Of a stretch of DNA of 64,000 bases, positions 35,990 to 44,866 are shown in pieces. A program made the position numbers and the translations under genes. The stretch lies in NCBI GenBank assembly GCA_017849455.1, contig JAFIGX010000003.1, forward strand, positions 372,001 through 436,000, written 5' to 3'. The notes beneath the pieces are model-generated. The model was not told the DNA's origin. It worked only from the letters and a program-made list of their open reading frames with translations, and made no database searches. Every line of letters starts with the position of its first letter. The stretch's first letter is position 1. The DNA is from Pseudobacter sp. (GTDB taxonomy: Bacteria; Bacteroidota; Bacteroidia; Chitinophagales; Chitinophagaceae).

Positions 35990-36142
35990 TTACCTTTCAA
36001 TTTATCATCCACCTAGTTATTCCCGTATAGAGTAACCAAGACCACTGAAATTTGGGCTCATCATCAAGGCACGAAGCGACCTCCGGTAGTACTGAGTAAA
36101 TCTCAAACTATCATTTCCTTAGTGCCTTCGTGTCTTTGTGGC
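35938..36142. repeat. Dispersed repeat words in inverted orientation
   Basis: GCCACGAAGGCACGGAGGC (about 35938-35956) and, inverted, TTAGTGCCTTCGTGTCTTTG (about 36119-36138), with a third degenerate copy (AAGGCACGAAGCGAC, about 36066). They flank a gene-free stretch in front of asnS. This type of CACGAAGGCAC word is common as an intergenic repeat in Bacteroidota. Confidence 0.55.
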
Positions 36143-36179
36143 AAAATAATCCCCAACAAATCTTTGATTCCTTTGCTCC

Positions 36180-37616
36180 CTAAAACTCCGCGCTCTTCGG
36201 TGTTCTCGGGAATGCGATCACATCCCGGATATTCGTCATGCCTGTTACGAATTGCACCATCCTCTCGAAGCCCAGTCCGAATCCGGCGTGTGGCACTGTT
36301 CCAAACCTTCTCGTATCGAGGTACCACCAAAGCTCCTCAGCGGGCACATGCATTTCTTTCATCCTGGCTTCCAGCTTTTCCTGTCTTTCCTCCCGCTGTG
36401 AACCTCCTACGATCTCACCGATACCGGGGGCCAGGATATCCATGGCGGCTACTGTTTTTCCGTCCTCATTCTCGCGCATATAGAACGCTTTGATAGCTTT
36501 CGGATAACCCGTTACGATAACAGGCTTTTTGAAATGTTTTTCCACGAGATAACGTTCATGCTCACTCTGCATATCGATCCCCCATTTTACATCGTATTGG
36601 AATTTCTTTTTCTTGTAGGCCGGTGATTGAAGCAGGATATCGATCGCTTCGGTATAGGTGATGCGCTCGAATTTATTGTTGATCACGAACTCCAGCTTTT
36701 CGATCAGTCCCAGTTCACTGCGCTTGTCCTGTGGCAGTGATTTTTCCTCTTCGGCCAACCGCTGGGCCAGGAATTCGAGGTCTTCCCGGTTATGGTCCAT
36801 CGCATATTGAATAATGTACCTGATGAATTCTTCCGCCAGGTCCATATTGTCTTCCAGGTCATAAAAGGCCATTTCCGGCTCGATCATCCAGAATTCTGCG
36901 AGGTGACGGGCCGTATTGGAATTCTCCGCGCGGAAGGTTGGCCCGAAGGTATAGATCTCACTGAATGCGGTAGCTGCCAGTTCCCCTTCGAGCTGGCCGC
37001 TCACGGTAAGGTTGGCGCTTCGACCGAAAAAATCCTCTTTGTAATCGACGGTACCCTCCTCATTGCGGGGTGGTTTTTCCATATCGAGCGTGGTGACCCG
37101 GAACATCTCTCCTGCGCCTTCTGCATCACTGGCGGTAATGATGGGAGTGTGCATGTACACAAATCCTTTTTCATGAAAGAATTTGTGGACCGCAAATGCC
37201 AGGGTGTGGCGAACACGGAAAACAGCGCCGAATGTATTGGTACGGAACCGCAGATGTGCGATCTCCCGTAAAAACTCGAGACTGTGCTTTTTGGGTTGGA
37301 GCGGGTATTTCTCCGCATCACTATCACCCAGGATCTCGATCTTGCTGGCCTTTACCTCCACTTTCTGTCCCTTTCCGAGAGAAGCGACTGCATTGCCGGT
37401 CACTTTCAGGGAGGCGCTGGTGGTAATGCGTTTAAGAGTGGCCTCATCCAACATGCCCAGTTCAACTACTACCTGCAGATTATTATTCGTAGAGCCATCA
37501 TTCAACGCAATAAATTGATTGTTGCGGAAAGTGCGCACCCAACCCATTATTGTTACTTCCTGGCCTGACGGTTCCGTGGCCAACAGCTCTTTGATCTTGA
37601 TCCTTTTGTTAAACAT
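36180..37616 (-). CDS. asnS: Asparagine-tRNA ligase
   Basis: 478 residues from the ATG at 37616 ([13 protein letters not shown]). An upstream start at 37751 would add 45 residues with no homology and a frame overlapping a neighbour's promoter. OB-fold tRNA-binding domain (about 15-100, [12 protein letters not shown]), class II core: motif 2 [14 protein letters not shown] and motif 3 [11 protein letters not shown]. It charges tRNA-Asn. Its length and motifs are normal for bacterial AsnS. Confidence 0.97.
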   Translation of the reverse strand: MFNKRIKIKELLATEPSGQEVTIMGWVRTFRNNQFIALNDGSTNNNLQVVVELGMLDEATLKRITTSASLKVTGNAVASLGKGQKVEVKASKIEILGDSDAEKYPLQPKKHSLEFLREIAHLRFRTNTFGAVFRVRHTLAFAVHKFFHEKGFVYMHTPIITASDAEGAGEMFRVTTLDMEKPPRNEEGTVDYKEDFFGRSANLTVSGQLEGELAATAFSEIYTFGPTFRAENSNTARHLAEFWMIEPEMAFYDLEDNMDLAEEFIRYIIQYAMDHNREDLEFLAQRLAEEEKSLPQDKRSELGLIEKLEFVINNKFERITYTEAIDILLQSPAYKKKKFQYDVKWGIDMQSEHERYLVEKHFKKPVIVTGYPKAIKAFYMRENEDGKTVAAMDILAPGIGEIVGGSQREERQEKLEARMKEMHVPAEELWWYLDTRRFGTVPHAGFGLGFERMVQFVTGMTNIRDVIAFPRTPKSAEF

Positions 37617-37758
37617 ACATCTGCAAATTTTAAAAAAGCCTGCTCCATGCAGGCGGGCAGCAAAGATAAATGGTAGGGGGCAATACCAAAGCAGGGGCGT
37701 CGATTTAACTAGGTATTTTTGATCGAATGGAGTAAATTTGGCGCAAAACACGAATTAT

Positions 37759-37953
37759 ATGAAAGGCGTGACTTTCATAACCGATGAAACCAATAAAAAA
37801 CGGTACGTACAGTTCGACCTCCGGGAAGTAGCTAAAAATCCTGAAAAATTTGAGGACCTGATGGATGTTATTGTAGCGGAATCAAGGAAAACGGACAAAA
37901 AAATCTCCTGGACAGAGGCTAAAAAAAGATTGAAAAAATCTGGTAAGTTATAA
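37759..37953 (+). CDS. Small antitoxin-like protein (DUF2683 type)
   Basis: 64 residues from the ATG at 37759; a start at 37738 would add seven residues. KGVTFITDETNKKRYVQFDL and the C-terminal ISWTEAKKRLKKSGKL fit short antitoxin-like proteins usually seen next to RelE/ParE toxins. It lies tail-to-tail with the RelE gene (10 bp between stops) and not in the usual antitoxin-toxin tandem. Confidence 0.65.
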   Translation: MKGVTFITDETNKKRYVQFDLREVAKNPEKFEDLMDVIVAESRKTDKKISWTEAKKRLKKSGKL

Positions 37954-37963
37954 ACCTGCAGGT

Positions 37964-38224
37964 CTAAGTGTAGATGTCCTTTCTATGGCCAATCTTCCTA
38001 ATATCCACTACCTTAATTACATCATCGATACTGTAAATAATTCGATAATCTCCCACCCTCACACGATACAAATCTTCAGTCATTCCTTTGAGTTTTTTTA
38101 CACCTGATGGCCTTGGAGATTCTGCCAGCCGGTCAATCACTTGCCCAATTTTCTTAGTATACGGTTTGGGGATTCTCTCCAATTGTTTAAGAGCAGAATC
38201 GCTGATAACGATCATATAGGTCAT
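37964..38224 (-). CDS. RelE/ParE family toxin
   Basis: 86 residues from the ATG at 38224 (MTYMIVISDSALKQL); the frame's earlier codons are not RelE-like. The family pattern is clear: ALKQLERIPKPYTKKIGQVI, PRPSGVKKLKG, LYRVRVGDYRIIYSIDD and IRKIGHRKDIY. RelE proteins cut mRNA on the ribosome. No antitoxin gene is seen upstream on the same strand; the convergent gene at 37759 is the best candidate partner. Confidence 0.88.
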   Translation of the reverse strand: MTYMIVISDSALKQLERIPKPYTKKIGQVIDRLAESPRPSGVKKLKGMTEDLYRVRVGDYRIIYSIDDVIKVVDIRKIGHRKDIYT

Positions 38225-38453
38225 ACTACAGTAACTTAACTGAATAATTAGAAGTCCTATATATAGAAACAATTATAGGGCAAAAATTTACCTATGGAAT
38301 CTTAACTATTTTTCCACTTTGAAAAATAATTCCTATTGGAGAGGTCAATCATCTCTATTCATATCCGATCAGGGCGATTTTTTACTCAATTCGTAACCCC
38401 TAACCGACGGCAATCGGTATTTTTGCCATTTTGTACCATTCCCAGCCGGAATT

Positions 38454-40574
38454 TTGAAAGAGACCATCCATATAGCATTAGTCGGCAACCCTAACAGTGG
38501 AAAAAGTTCGCTTTTTAACGTGCTGACCGGCCTGAACCAGAAAGTAGGCAATTTTCCAGGTGTAACGGTCGATAAAAAAGTAGGCAGCAGCCAGATCTCT
38601 CCCGGGATGGCCGCTACCATTATCGACCTGCCAGGCACTTATAGCCTTTATCCCCGCCGTGAAGATGAATGGGTGGCTTACCGGGTACTCATGCAGCAGG
38701 ATAAACAGGTTGAACCCAATATGGTAGTGCTCGTGGCCGACGCCAGCAACCTTAAACGCAACCTGCTCTTTGCCTCCCAGATCATCGACCTGAAGATCCC
38801 TGTGGTGATCGCACTCAGTATGATGGATCTTGCCAAAAGCAAAGGCATCAAGATCGATGTGGCCGAACTGGAAAGAGAACTGGGTGTGCCCATCATCCCC
38901 ATCAATCCCCGGAAGAACAAAGGCATCCCGCAATTGAAAAAAGCGGTGGAACAGACCGCCCAGCAATTGTATAAAACACCTGTGCGCGACTTCATCAACA
39001 ATGAAGCCCTCGCCACCGGCGCAGTGAATGGCGTGAAAGAGCTTTTACCGGAACTGAGCGACTACAAAGCCATCCACTACCTGATCAACCATGAATCTTT
39101 TGCATTGAGCGATCCCCTGCAGCAAAAGATCGAATCCATCGAACAGGATTTCAAATTCAATCATACCAAAACACAGGCAGAGGAAATCCTGCAGCGGTAT
39201 CAGCGAATCGGCACGATCCTGAAACAATCGGTTTCGGAGCCGTCGCCACTGCAAAAATCATTGTTCACGGAAAAGCTGGATGATATCCTGCTGCATCGTC
39301 GCTGGGGTTATCTGATCCTGTTGTTCGTATTGTTCACCTTATTCCAGAGCGTATTCTGGCTGGCCGAATACCCGATGAACCTGATCGACTGGAGCTTTTC
39401 GCAACTTAGCGGCTGGTTTGCCCAAATATTGCCCGATACCTGGTGGAGCGACCTGTTCATCAACGGCATTCTCGCCGGGCTCAGCGGTATCCTGGTCTTC
39501 GTTCCCCAGATCATGATCCTGTTCTACCTGATCACTACCCTGGAAGATACCGGTTATATGGCCCGCATCAGTTTTCTAACGGATAAGGTAATGCGAAAAG
39601 TGGGACTGAACGGCAAAAGCGTTATGCCCATGATCAGCGGTTTCGCTTGCGCCGTACCAGCGATCATGAGCGCCAGGAATATCGAGAATAAAAAAGAGCG
39701 CCTGCTCACCATTCTCGTTACGCCGCTCATGAGCTGCAGCGCCCGCCTCCCGGTTTATACCATCCTGATCGCATTGGTGATACCGAAGACCTATTACCTG
39801 GGCTTCCTGAGCTTGCAGGGGCTCGTGATGATGGGGCTTTATCTCCTCGGACTGGCCATGGCCCTGGTGGTTTCCTATGTTGCCAAATGGTTCATCAAAA
39901 TACAAGAGAAAAGCTTTTTCATTCTCGAATTGCCCACTTACCGGGCCCCACGCTGGAAGAATGCGGCTATGACCATGATCAACAAAGCAAAGATCTTCGT
40001 GCTGGAAGCCGGTAAGGTCATCATGATCATCAGTCTGATCCTCTGGGCCCTCAGCAATTATGGGCCGAAAGAAAAAATGAAAGCGGTGGAAACGCAGTAT
40101 GCCGGTCTTATTGAAAAGAACCCCGCCGACGCAGCCGCGCTCACACAACAAAAAAATACCGAGCTCCTGCAAAATTCCTATGCAGGGATCCTGGGAAGAA
40201 CGATCGAACCGGTGATCGCACCGCTGGGATTCGATTGGAAGATCGGTATCGCCCTCATCACCTCTTTCGCTGCCCGTGAAGTATTTGTGGGTACTATGGC
40301 CACTCTTTACAGTGTTGAAGGAGGAGCTGATGCGGACGAATCCACTTTAACCCAAAAAATGAAGACAGCGGTAAGGGCCGATGGCTCGAAAGTATACACA
40401 TTGGGCACAGGGCTTTCCCTGATGGTCTTCTATGTTTTCGCCATGCAATGTATGAGTACATTGGCTATCGTAAAGCGTGAAACCCGCAGTTGGAAATGGC
40501 CGTTGATCCAATTGGCTTATATGACCGGACTGGCCTATATCATGAGCCTGCTCGTTTTCCATCTTTTTAATTAA
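38454..40574 (+). CDS. feoB: Ferrous iron transport protein B
   Basis: 706 residues starting at a TTG (38454); no ATG exists near the conserved start KETIHIALVGNPNSGKSSLF. G domain: G1 GNPNSGKS (about 10-17), G3 DLPGTYSLYP. The G4 motif reads SMMD in place of NxxD (VIALSMMDLAKSKG), an unusual change at the guanine-binding Asn. The membrane part has the two Gate motifs (GFACAVPAIMSARNIENKKE and the later FAAREVFVGTMATLY). No FeoA gene is adjacent, and no FeoA domain is fused to it. It imports Fe2+ across the inner membrane. Confidence 0.95.
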   Translation: MKETIHIALVGNPNSGKSSLFNVLTGLNQKVGNFPGVTVDKKVGSSQISPGMAATIIDLPGTYSLYPRREDEWVAYRVLMQQDKQVEPNMVVLVADASNLKRNLLFASQIIDLKIPVVIALSMMDLAKSKGIKIDVAELERELGVPIIPINPRKNKGIPQLKKAVEQTAQQLYKTPVRDFINNEALATGAVNGVKELLPELSDYKAIHYLINHESFALSDPLQQKIESIEQDFKFNHTKTQAEEILQRYQRIGTILKQSVSEPSPLQKSLFTEKLDDILLHRRWGYLILLFVLFTLFQSVFWLAEYPMNLIDWSFSQLSGWFAQILPDTWWSDLFINGILAGLSGILVFVPQIMILFYLITTLEDTGYMARISFLTDKVMRKVGLNGKSVMPMISGFACAVPAIMSARNIENKKERLLTILVTPLMSCSARLPVYTILIALVIPKTYYLGFLSLQGLVMMGLYLLGLAMALVVSYVAKWFIKIQEKSFFILELPTYRAPRWKNAAMTMINKAKIFVLEAGKVIMIISLILWALSNYGPKEKMKAVETQYAGLIEKNPADAAALTQQKNTELLQNSYAGILGRTIEPVIAPLGFDWKIGIALITSFAAREVFVGTMATLYSVEGGADADESTLTQKMKTAVRADGSKVYTLGTGLSLMVFYVFAMQCMSTLAIVKRETRSWKWPLIQLAYMTGLAYIMSLLVFHLFN

Positions 40575-40639
40575 CCGGAACCCTCAAACAACATATTTCC
40601 CCGCGCTTCGTTATAAGTCCTAATCCCAATCCCATCCCT

Positions 40640-41245
40640 ATGAAAAAGGTACTATTCAGCCTTTTTGCGGGTCTTTCTTTTTATTTCTCTTTAGCGCAAG
40701 CTCCCCATTATCATTTTGCGGAAGAATTTTATTTCATCAAGGAAGTGCCGGTGATGAATTATACCGGTAAGAACTTCCGTTATGAGATCGCGGTTAAAGC
40801 CGATCCGGCCGATTCACTTTCCAAAGTGCGCATTCATGGCATTGCAGTAGGCAAGGGACAGGAAGATTTTCTCGGCAGCACTTTTGTTGTGGAATCGAGA
40901 GAAGAGCAGGAGTGGACCATTTATACGGTGATCGGCAAAGTGCGGGATGATGCCAAAAGGATCTGGTTCTACAGTGCAGTGAACGGGAATGGACGTTTTT
41001 ATTTCGATGATCTCAGCTTTTATATAGAAGAGCAGGCGGGTAAATGGAAACAGCTTCGTCTTTTCAATTCTTCTTTTGAAGAAAATAGCCCCGATATCTT
41101 TACCGGTTATTATGTGAGCAAAAGAAAATCTTCCGGTCTGGAAACAGCATTGAGCGATACCGTTGTAAAGTCGGGCCGGCATGCCTTGCAGGTAATCACG
41201 AGGCGCGCCACTCCTGTCTCCCTGAAGAACACAGCAGTAAAATAA
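40640..41245 (+). CDS. Secreted beta-rich protein of unknown function
   Basis: 201 residues: signal peptide (MKKVLFSLFAGLSFYFSLAQ) and a carbohydrate-binding-module-like jelly-roll pattern (NYTGKNFRYEIAVKADPADS, IWFYSAVNGNGRFYFDDLSF). The 'FYFDDLSF' element is typical of CBM-like domains, but no sugar ligand can be inferred. It follows feoB by 65 bp, with a terminator behind it. Confidence 0.65.
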   Translation: MKKVLFSLFAGLSFYFSLAQAPHYHFAEEFYFIKEVPVMNYTGKNFRYEIAVKADPADSLSKVRIHGIAVGKGQEDFLGSTFVVESREEQEWTIYTVIGKVRDDAKRIWFYSAVNGNGRFYFDDLSFYIEEQAGKWKQLRLFNSSFEENSPDIFTGYYVSKRKSSGLETALSDTVVKSGRHALQVITRRATPVSLKNTAVK

Positions 41246-41276
41246 ACAGTTAACCTGTCAAAAACAACCCCAACAT

Positions 41277-41310
41277 GAAAGGAGCCCACGATGGAGCTCC
41301 TTTCTCTTTT
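41277..41310 (+). terminator. Rho-independent terminator
   Basis: GAAAGGAGC / GCTCCTTTC stem (41277-41303) followed by a T-rich run (TCTTTT). It ends the feoB/secreted-protein transcript. The remaining 150 bp to the HAD gene show nothing else. Confidence 0.75.
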
Positions 41311-41463
41311 CCAATACCCAAAATGAAAATATAACCGTCCTTAATATTTTTTACAATATTATAGACGCTATGGACGCTATTCCGGTTGTTATAGAATCCT
41401 TAATATAGTTGCATCGACAACTTACTAACCGCGACGGATGCGATAACAATCTGCTCAGTTACA

Positions 41464-42075
41464 TTAGAGTATGCCTAATTCTTCAAAGTCTTTTCTGAGT
41501 TGTGCAGGAGATTGAAAATGGATGGTGAACATACCCAGCTCTTTTGCCGGTGCGAGGTTGCGAATATTATCATCGAGATAGATGGCTTTGGCAGGATCGA
41601 TATGAAAACGATCGATCAATGTTTGATAGATCTCTTTGAAAGGCTTTCTTGTTTTCTCTTCACCCGAAACCACTCTTCCATCGAACCAATGCAGGAAATG
41701 GTATTTCTCCAGTGCTACCGGGAAAGTTTCTGCGCTCCAGTTGGTGAGAGCGTACAGGTGGTATTTCTTCGCGGCTTTCAGCTCCCGCAATATTTCAACC
41801 GTTTCAGGAAGCGGGCCTTTGAGCATCTCTAACCAGCGATCATAGAAAGCGCGGATATTGGTTTCATGGGCAGGATGTTTTTTCACCAGCCATTCTGTGC
41901 CTTCTGCTAATGTGCGGCCGGCATCCTGCTCTTCATTCCATTCGCCGGTGGTGATATTCTGCAGGAACCAGCGCATCTCTTCTTCATTTTTGAAGATAGT
42001 AGAGTACATATATTCAGGGTTCCAGTCGACCAACACACCACCCAGGTCAAAAACAATAGTATCGAATCGGGCCAT
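41464..42075 (-). CDS. HAD superfamily phosphatase
   Basis: 203 residues from the ATG at 42075 (MARFDTIVFDLGGVLVDW). Motif I DLGGVLVDW, motif II ALTNWSAETF, motif III Lys in GEEKTRKPFKEIY, motif IV IYLDDNIRNL. The 'YDRWLEML' cap and length match the IA-type YihX-like phosphatases acting on small phosphosugars. It is the last gene of a minus-strand run and 22 bp after the GNAT gene. Confidence 0.9.
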   Translation of the reverse strand: MARFDTIVFDLGGVLVDWNPEYMYSTIFKNEEEMRWFLQNITTGEWNEEQDAGRTLAEGTEWLVKKHPAHETNIRAFYDRWLEMLKGPLPETVEILRELKAAKKYHLYALTNWSAETFPVALEKYHFLHWFDGRVVSGEEKTRKPFKEIYQTLIDRFHIDPAKAIYLDDNIRNLAPAKELGMFTIHFQSPAQLRKDFEELGIL

Positions 42076-42097
42076 AACGATTTTTGTTGCGGTATTA

Positions 42098-42589
42098 TCA
42101 GATGCCTGCTTTATTACTTCTTTTTTCGAGCATGACGGTCGTACGCCAGATCCCATCGAGCTGCGCTATCCTTTCACGGTAGCCGATATAACGGAACCCG
42201 CATTGTTCATGCAGGTGGATACTGGCCCTGTTCTCTTCATGGATCACGCTGAGCAATGACCAGATATTGTTTCGCTCACTCTCATCAATAAGCGCCAGCA
42301 GCAAATTTCTGCCTATTCCTTTGCGTTGATGGGCGGTTGCCACATACACGCTCACTTCGGCCACACCGGAATAGCATTCGCGGGTCGATACCGGGGAAAG
42401 GGCGGCCCACCCCAGCAAAAGGCCATTCTCCTCTGCTACCAGCCGGGAGTGTGGGAGATATTTATGATCGAACTCCGGCCAGCCGGGTACTGTGGTCTCG
42501 AACGTGGCCATGCCGGAAGCGATCCCCTGCCGGTAGATCTCCAGCAATTCATCTGCTTTGGCGGGGTCCATCTTCCTGATTTCGATCAT
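42098..42589 (-). CDS. GNAT family N-acetyltransferase (phosphinothricin-acetyltransferase-like)
   Basis: 163 residues: EIRKMDPAKADELLEIYRQG, then FETTVPGW and LVAEENGLLLGWAALSP, the acetyl-CoA motif AHQRKGIGRNLLLALID and the end HEQCGFRYIGYRERIAQLD. This is the PAT/YncA-type family that acetylates amino-acid analogues. It lies between an aminotransferase and a HAD phosphatase on the same strand. Confidence 0.9.
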   Translation of the reverse strand: MIEIRKMDPAKADELLEIYRQGIASGMATFETTVPGWPEFDHKYLPHSRLVAEENGLLLGWAALSPVSTRECYSGVAEVSVYVATAHQRKGIGRNLLLALIDESERNNIWSLLSVIHEENRASIHLHEQCGFRYIGYRERIAQLDGIWRTTVMLEKRSNKAGI

Positions 42590-42616
42590 ATATAAACGTT
42601 ATACTTATTATAGGGT

Positions 42617-43768
42617 TCATATCCTGCTCAGGCGTTCTGCCGCCTGGGCCAGTGTGCTTTCTTTTTTGGCAAAACAGAACCGAACTACCTTATCATCTTT
42701 ACCGGAACGATAGAACGCGGATACCGGGATGGTAGCGATCCCATAATCTTTGGTAATGCGGATAGAAAAATCCTTATCGCTCTCATTGCTGATCCTGTCG
42801 TACTGATAGCATTGAAAATAACTGCCATAACTGGGAAGTGGGGTGAACCTGGTATGCGACATCAGTTCCTGGAAATAATCCCTTTTCTGCTGAAGCTCCC
42901 CACCCAGCAACAGGTATGAATCTTTATTCTTCAAAAAAGAGGCCAGCGCCACCTGTGATGGGGTATGACAGGCAAAGCAATTGAACTGATGGACCTTCCG
43001 GAATTCCTTTGTAAACCCGGCAGGCGCTACACAATACCCCAGTTTCCATCCTGTGCAGTGGTAAACCTTCCCGAAAGAGAAACACACGAAGCTGCGTTCA
43101 CGCAGATCGGGATAACGCAGCATGCTCTCATGAGGGATCTTATCGAAAATAAGGTGCTCGTACACTTCATCGGAAAGGATGAGGATTTGCGTACCATTAA
43201 CGATAGATCGCAATTCCTGGATATCATCCTCCCTCAATACTGCGCCGGTAGGATTATGCGGGGTATTCAGCATGATCATGCGGGTTCGGGGTGTGATCTT
43301 TCGCTTCACTTCTTCCCAGTCGATTTTATACTCCGGGAATTTCAGATCGATCAGCACCGGAATGGCGCCATTGATCTCCACGTTGGGGATATAACTGTCA
43401 TACGCGGGTTCGAAAATGATCACTTCATCGCCGGGTTGCAACACAGTAGTAAGCGCCGTGTAGATAGCGTAGGTCCCACCGGGTGTGATGGTGATCTCGC
43501 TATCCGGATCGATCATGGCATTGTACAGGACAGCGATCTTTTCCGCGATCGCTTCACGAAGCGGCAACCAACCGGGCATGGGCGAATACTGGTTGTACCC
43601 TTGTTTCATGGACTCATTCACAAGCGCTACCAGCTCTTCGCTCATGGGAAAATCCGGAAATCCCTGGCCGAGGTTCACGGCATGATGTTCGGTGGCCAGG
43701 GCGCTCATCACGGTAAAGATGGTAGTGCCTACATTGGGTAGTTTCGAATGAATGGGAAATTGGCTCAT
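42617..43768 (-). CDS. PLP-dependent aminotransferase (methionine aminotransferase type)
   Basis: 383 residues with fold-type I features: LGQGFPDFPM, NQYSPMPGWLPLREAIAEKI, ITPGGTYAIYTALT, NTPHNPTGAVLREDDI, and the PLP-Lys segment CFSFGKVYHCTGWKLGY with the Schiff-base Lys. The 'YHCTGWKLGYCVAP' tail is characteristic of YbdL-like methionine aminotransferases. Its ATG region overlaps the YjbR-like gene's stop by 4 bp. Confidence 0.92.
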   Translation of the reverse strand: MSQFPIHSKLPNVGTTIFTVMSALATEHHAVNLGQGFPDFPMSEELVALVNESMKQGYNQYSPMPGWLPLREAIAEKIAVLYNAMIDPDSEITITPGGTYAIYTALTTVLQPGDEVIIFEPAYDSYIPNVEINGAIPVLIDLKFPEYKIDWEEVKRKITPRTRMIMLNTPHNPTGAVLREDDIQELRSIVNGTQILILSDEVYEHLIFDKIPHESMLRYPDLRERSFVCFSFGKVYHCTGWKLGYCVAPAGFTKEFRKVHQFNCFACHTPSQVALASFLKNKDSYLLLGGELQQKRDYFQELMSHTRFTPLPSYGSYFQCYQYDRISNESDKDFSIRITKDYGIATIPVSAFYRSGKDDKVVRFCFAKKESTLAQAAERLSRI

Positions 43769-44121
43769 TTCTTCCTCAATTTTTCTCGGGTCTTAACAGG
43801 CAGGCTATCGACCACCAGCTCATAGGAATCATCGATCCATTCTTTTAAAAGCCGAACGCTCACTGTTCCGTCGACCAATATCGTGTTCCAGTGTTTCTTA
43901 TTCATGTGGTAGCCTGGTTGTACGCAAGCGTATTGCTCACGCAGTTCTTCGGCCTTTTCGGGATCACATTTTGCATTGAACTGGACAGATCCGGTGTTCA
44001 ATGGGCAAAGGAGGAACATTTTACCGGCAACTTTGAATACAAGCACATCGGGGCCGAAAGGCAGCGTCTCTTCAGTGGCGGGCTTCGACAGGCAATACGT
44101 GCGTAAGGATTCGATGTCCAT
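43765..44121 (-). CDS. MmcQ/YjbR family protein
   Basis: 118 residues from the ATG at 44121 (MDIESLRTYCLSKPATEETL). Typical YjbR words: ETLPFGPDVLVFKVAGKMF, QPGYHMNKKHWNTIL and the terminal DSYELVVDSLP. The fold is CyaY-like; DNA binding has been suggested for the family but function is open. It is translationally coupled (4-bp overlap) to the aminotransferase. Confidence 0.88.
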   Translation of the reverse strand: MDIESLRTYCLSKPATEETLPFGPDVLVFKVAGKMFLLCPLNTGSVQFNAKCDPEKAEELREQYACVQPGYHMNKKHWNTILVDGTVSVRLLKEWIDDSYELVVDSLPVKTREKLRKK

Positions 44122-44140
44122 GATCGTTCTTTTTATTCGC

Positions 44141-44857
44141 TCAATTCTTGATCTCAATATTTTCCGGCCGGATCAGGGCCTCCCCATACAGGCGAAGATA
44201 AATCTGGGTGATGGTGACCACATCTTTCTGACAATAGGTAACGATGCGTTCCAGGTCATGGTCGCGCCAGTAAACATCGCCCACCATCTTACCATCGATA
44301 TCATCTTTCGGTGTGGGGATCTTCAGCGTATGGGCTAACAGATTCAGGGAGGTATAGTTCTTATAATCGCCGAATTTCCAGAGGTCCATTGTATCGAGGT
44401 GGGCTACTTCCCAGGGCTTCCTGCCGCTGGTATTCAGGATATGGGGTATGCGGATATCGTTGATGATAAGCCTGCGGCAGAGAAAGGGAAAATCGAATTC
44501 CTTGCCATTGTGGGCACAGAGGTATTTATTGCTGTCGGTGGCCCATCTTTTGAGCATATCGCAGAATTGCAGGAGCAATTCCTTTTCATCGTGCCCATAA
44601 AATGACTTGATGACAAGACGCTTGGTATCGCTGTTACCCTGTACGATGCCGCAACTGATACAAACGATCTTTCCGAACTCGGCATAGATGGCGGCCCGGT
44701 TATAGACCGAATCGATGGTTTCTTCTTCCTTATTCCGCACCAGGTAGGCAGCTTTTACTGCCCAGAGCTCTTTCCATTCTTCCGGCACTTCTTCGTAGGT
44801 GGCGTATTGCGAAACAGTTTCAATGTCCAGGAAAAGGATATTATTCAGTGGGATCAT
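44141..44857 (-). CDS. DEDDy-type 3'-5' exonuclease
   Basis: 238 residues with the exonuclease motifs: FLDIETV (Exo I, D and E), CAHNGKEFDFPFL (Exo II) and VTYCQKDVVTI (Exo III, Y..D). It matches the PolB-like predicted exonucleases of Bacteroidota. It should degrade single strands of DNA or RNA with two metal ions. It is 9 bp from the ManC gene on the same strand. Confidence 0.88.
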   Translation of the reverse strand: MIPLNNILFLDIETVSQYATYEEVPEEWKELWAVKAAYLVRNKEEETIDSVYNRAAIYAEFGKIVCISCGIVQGNSDTKRLVIKSFYGHDEKELLLQFCDMLKRWATDSNKYLCAHNGKEFDFPFLCRRLIINDIRIPHILNTSGRKPWEVAHLDTMDLWKFGDYKNYTSLNLLAHTLKIPTPKDDIDGKMVGDVYWRDHDLERIVTYCQKDVVTITQIYLRLYGEALIRPENIEIKN

Positions 44858-44866
44858 AGTTCCACA

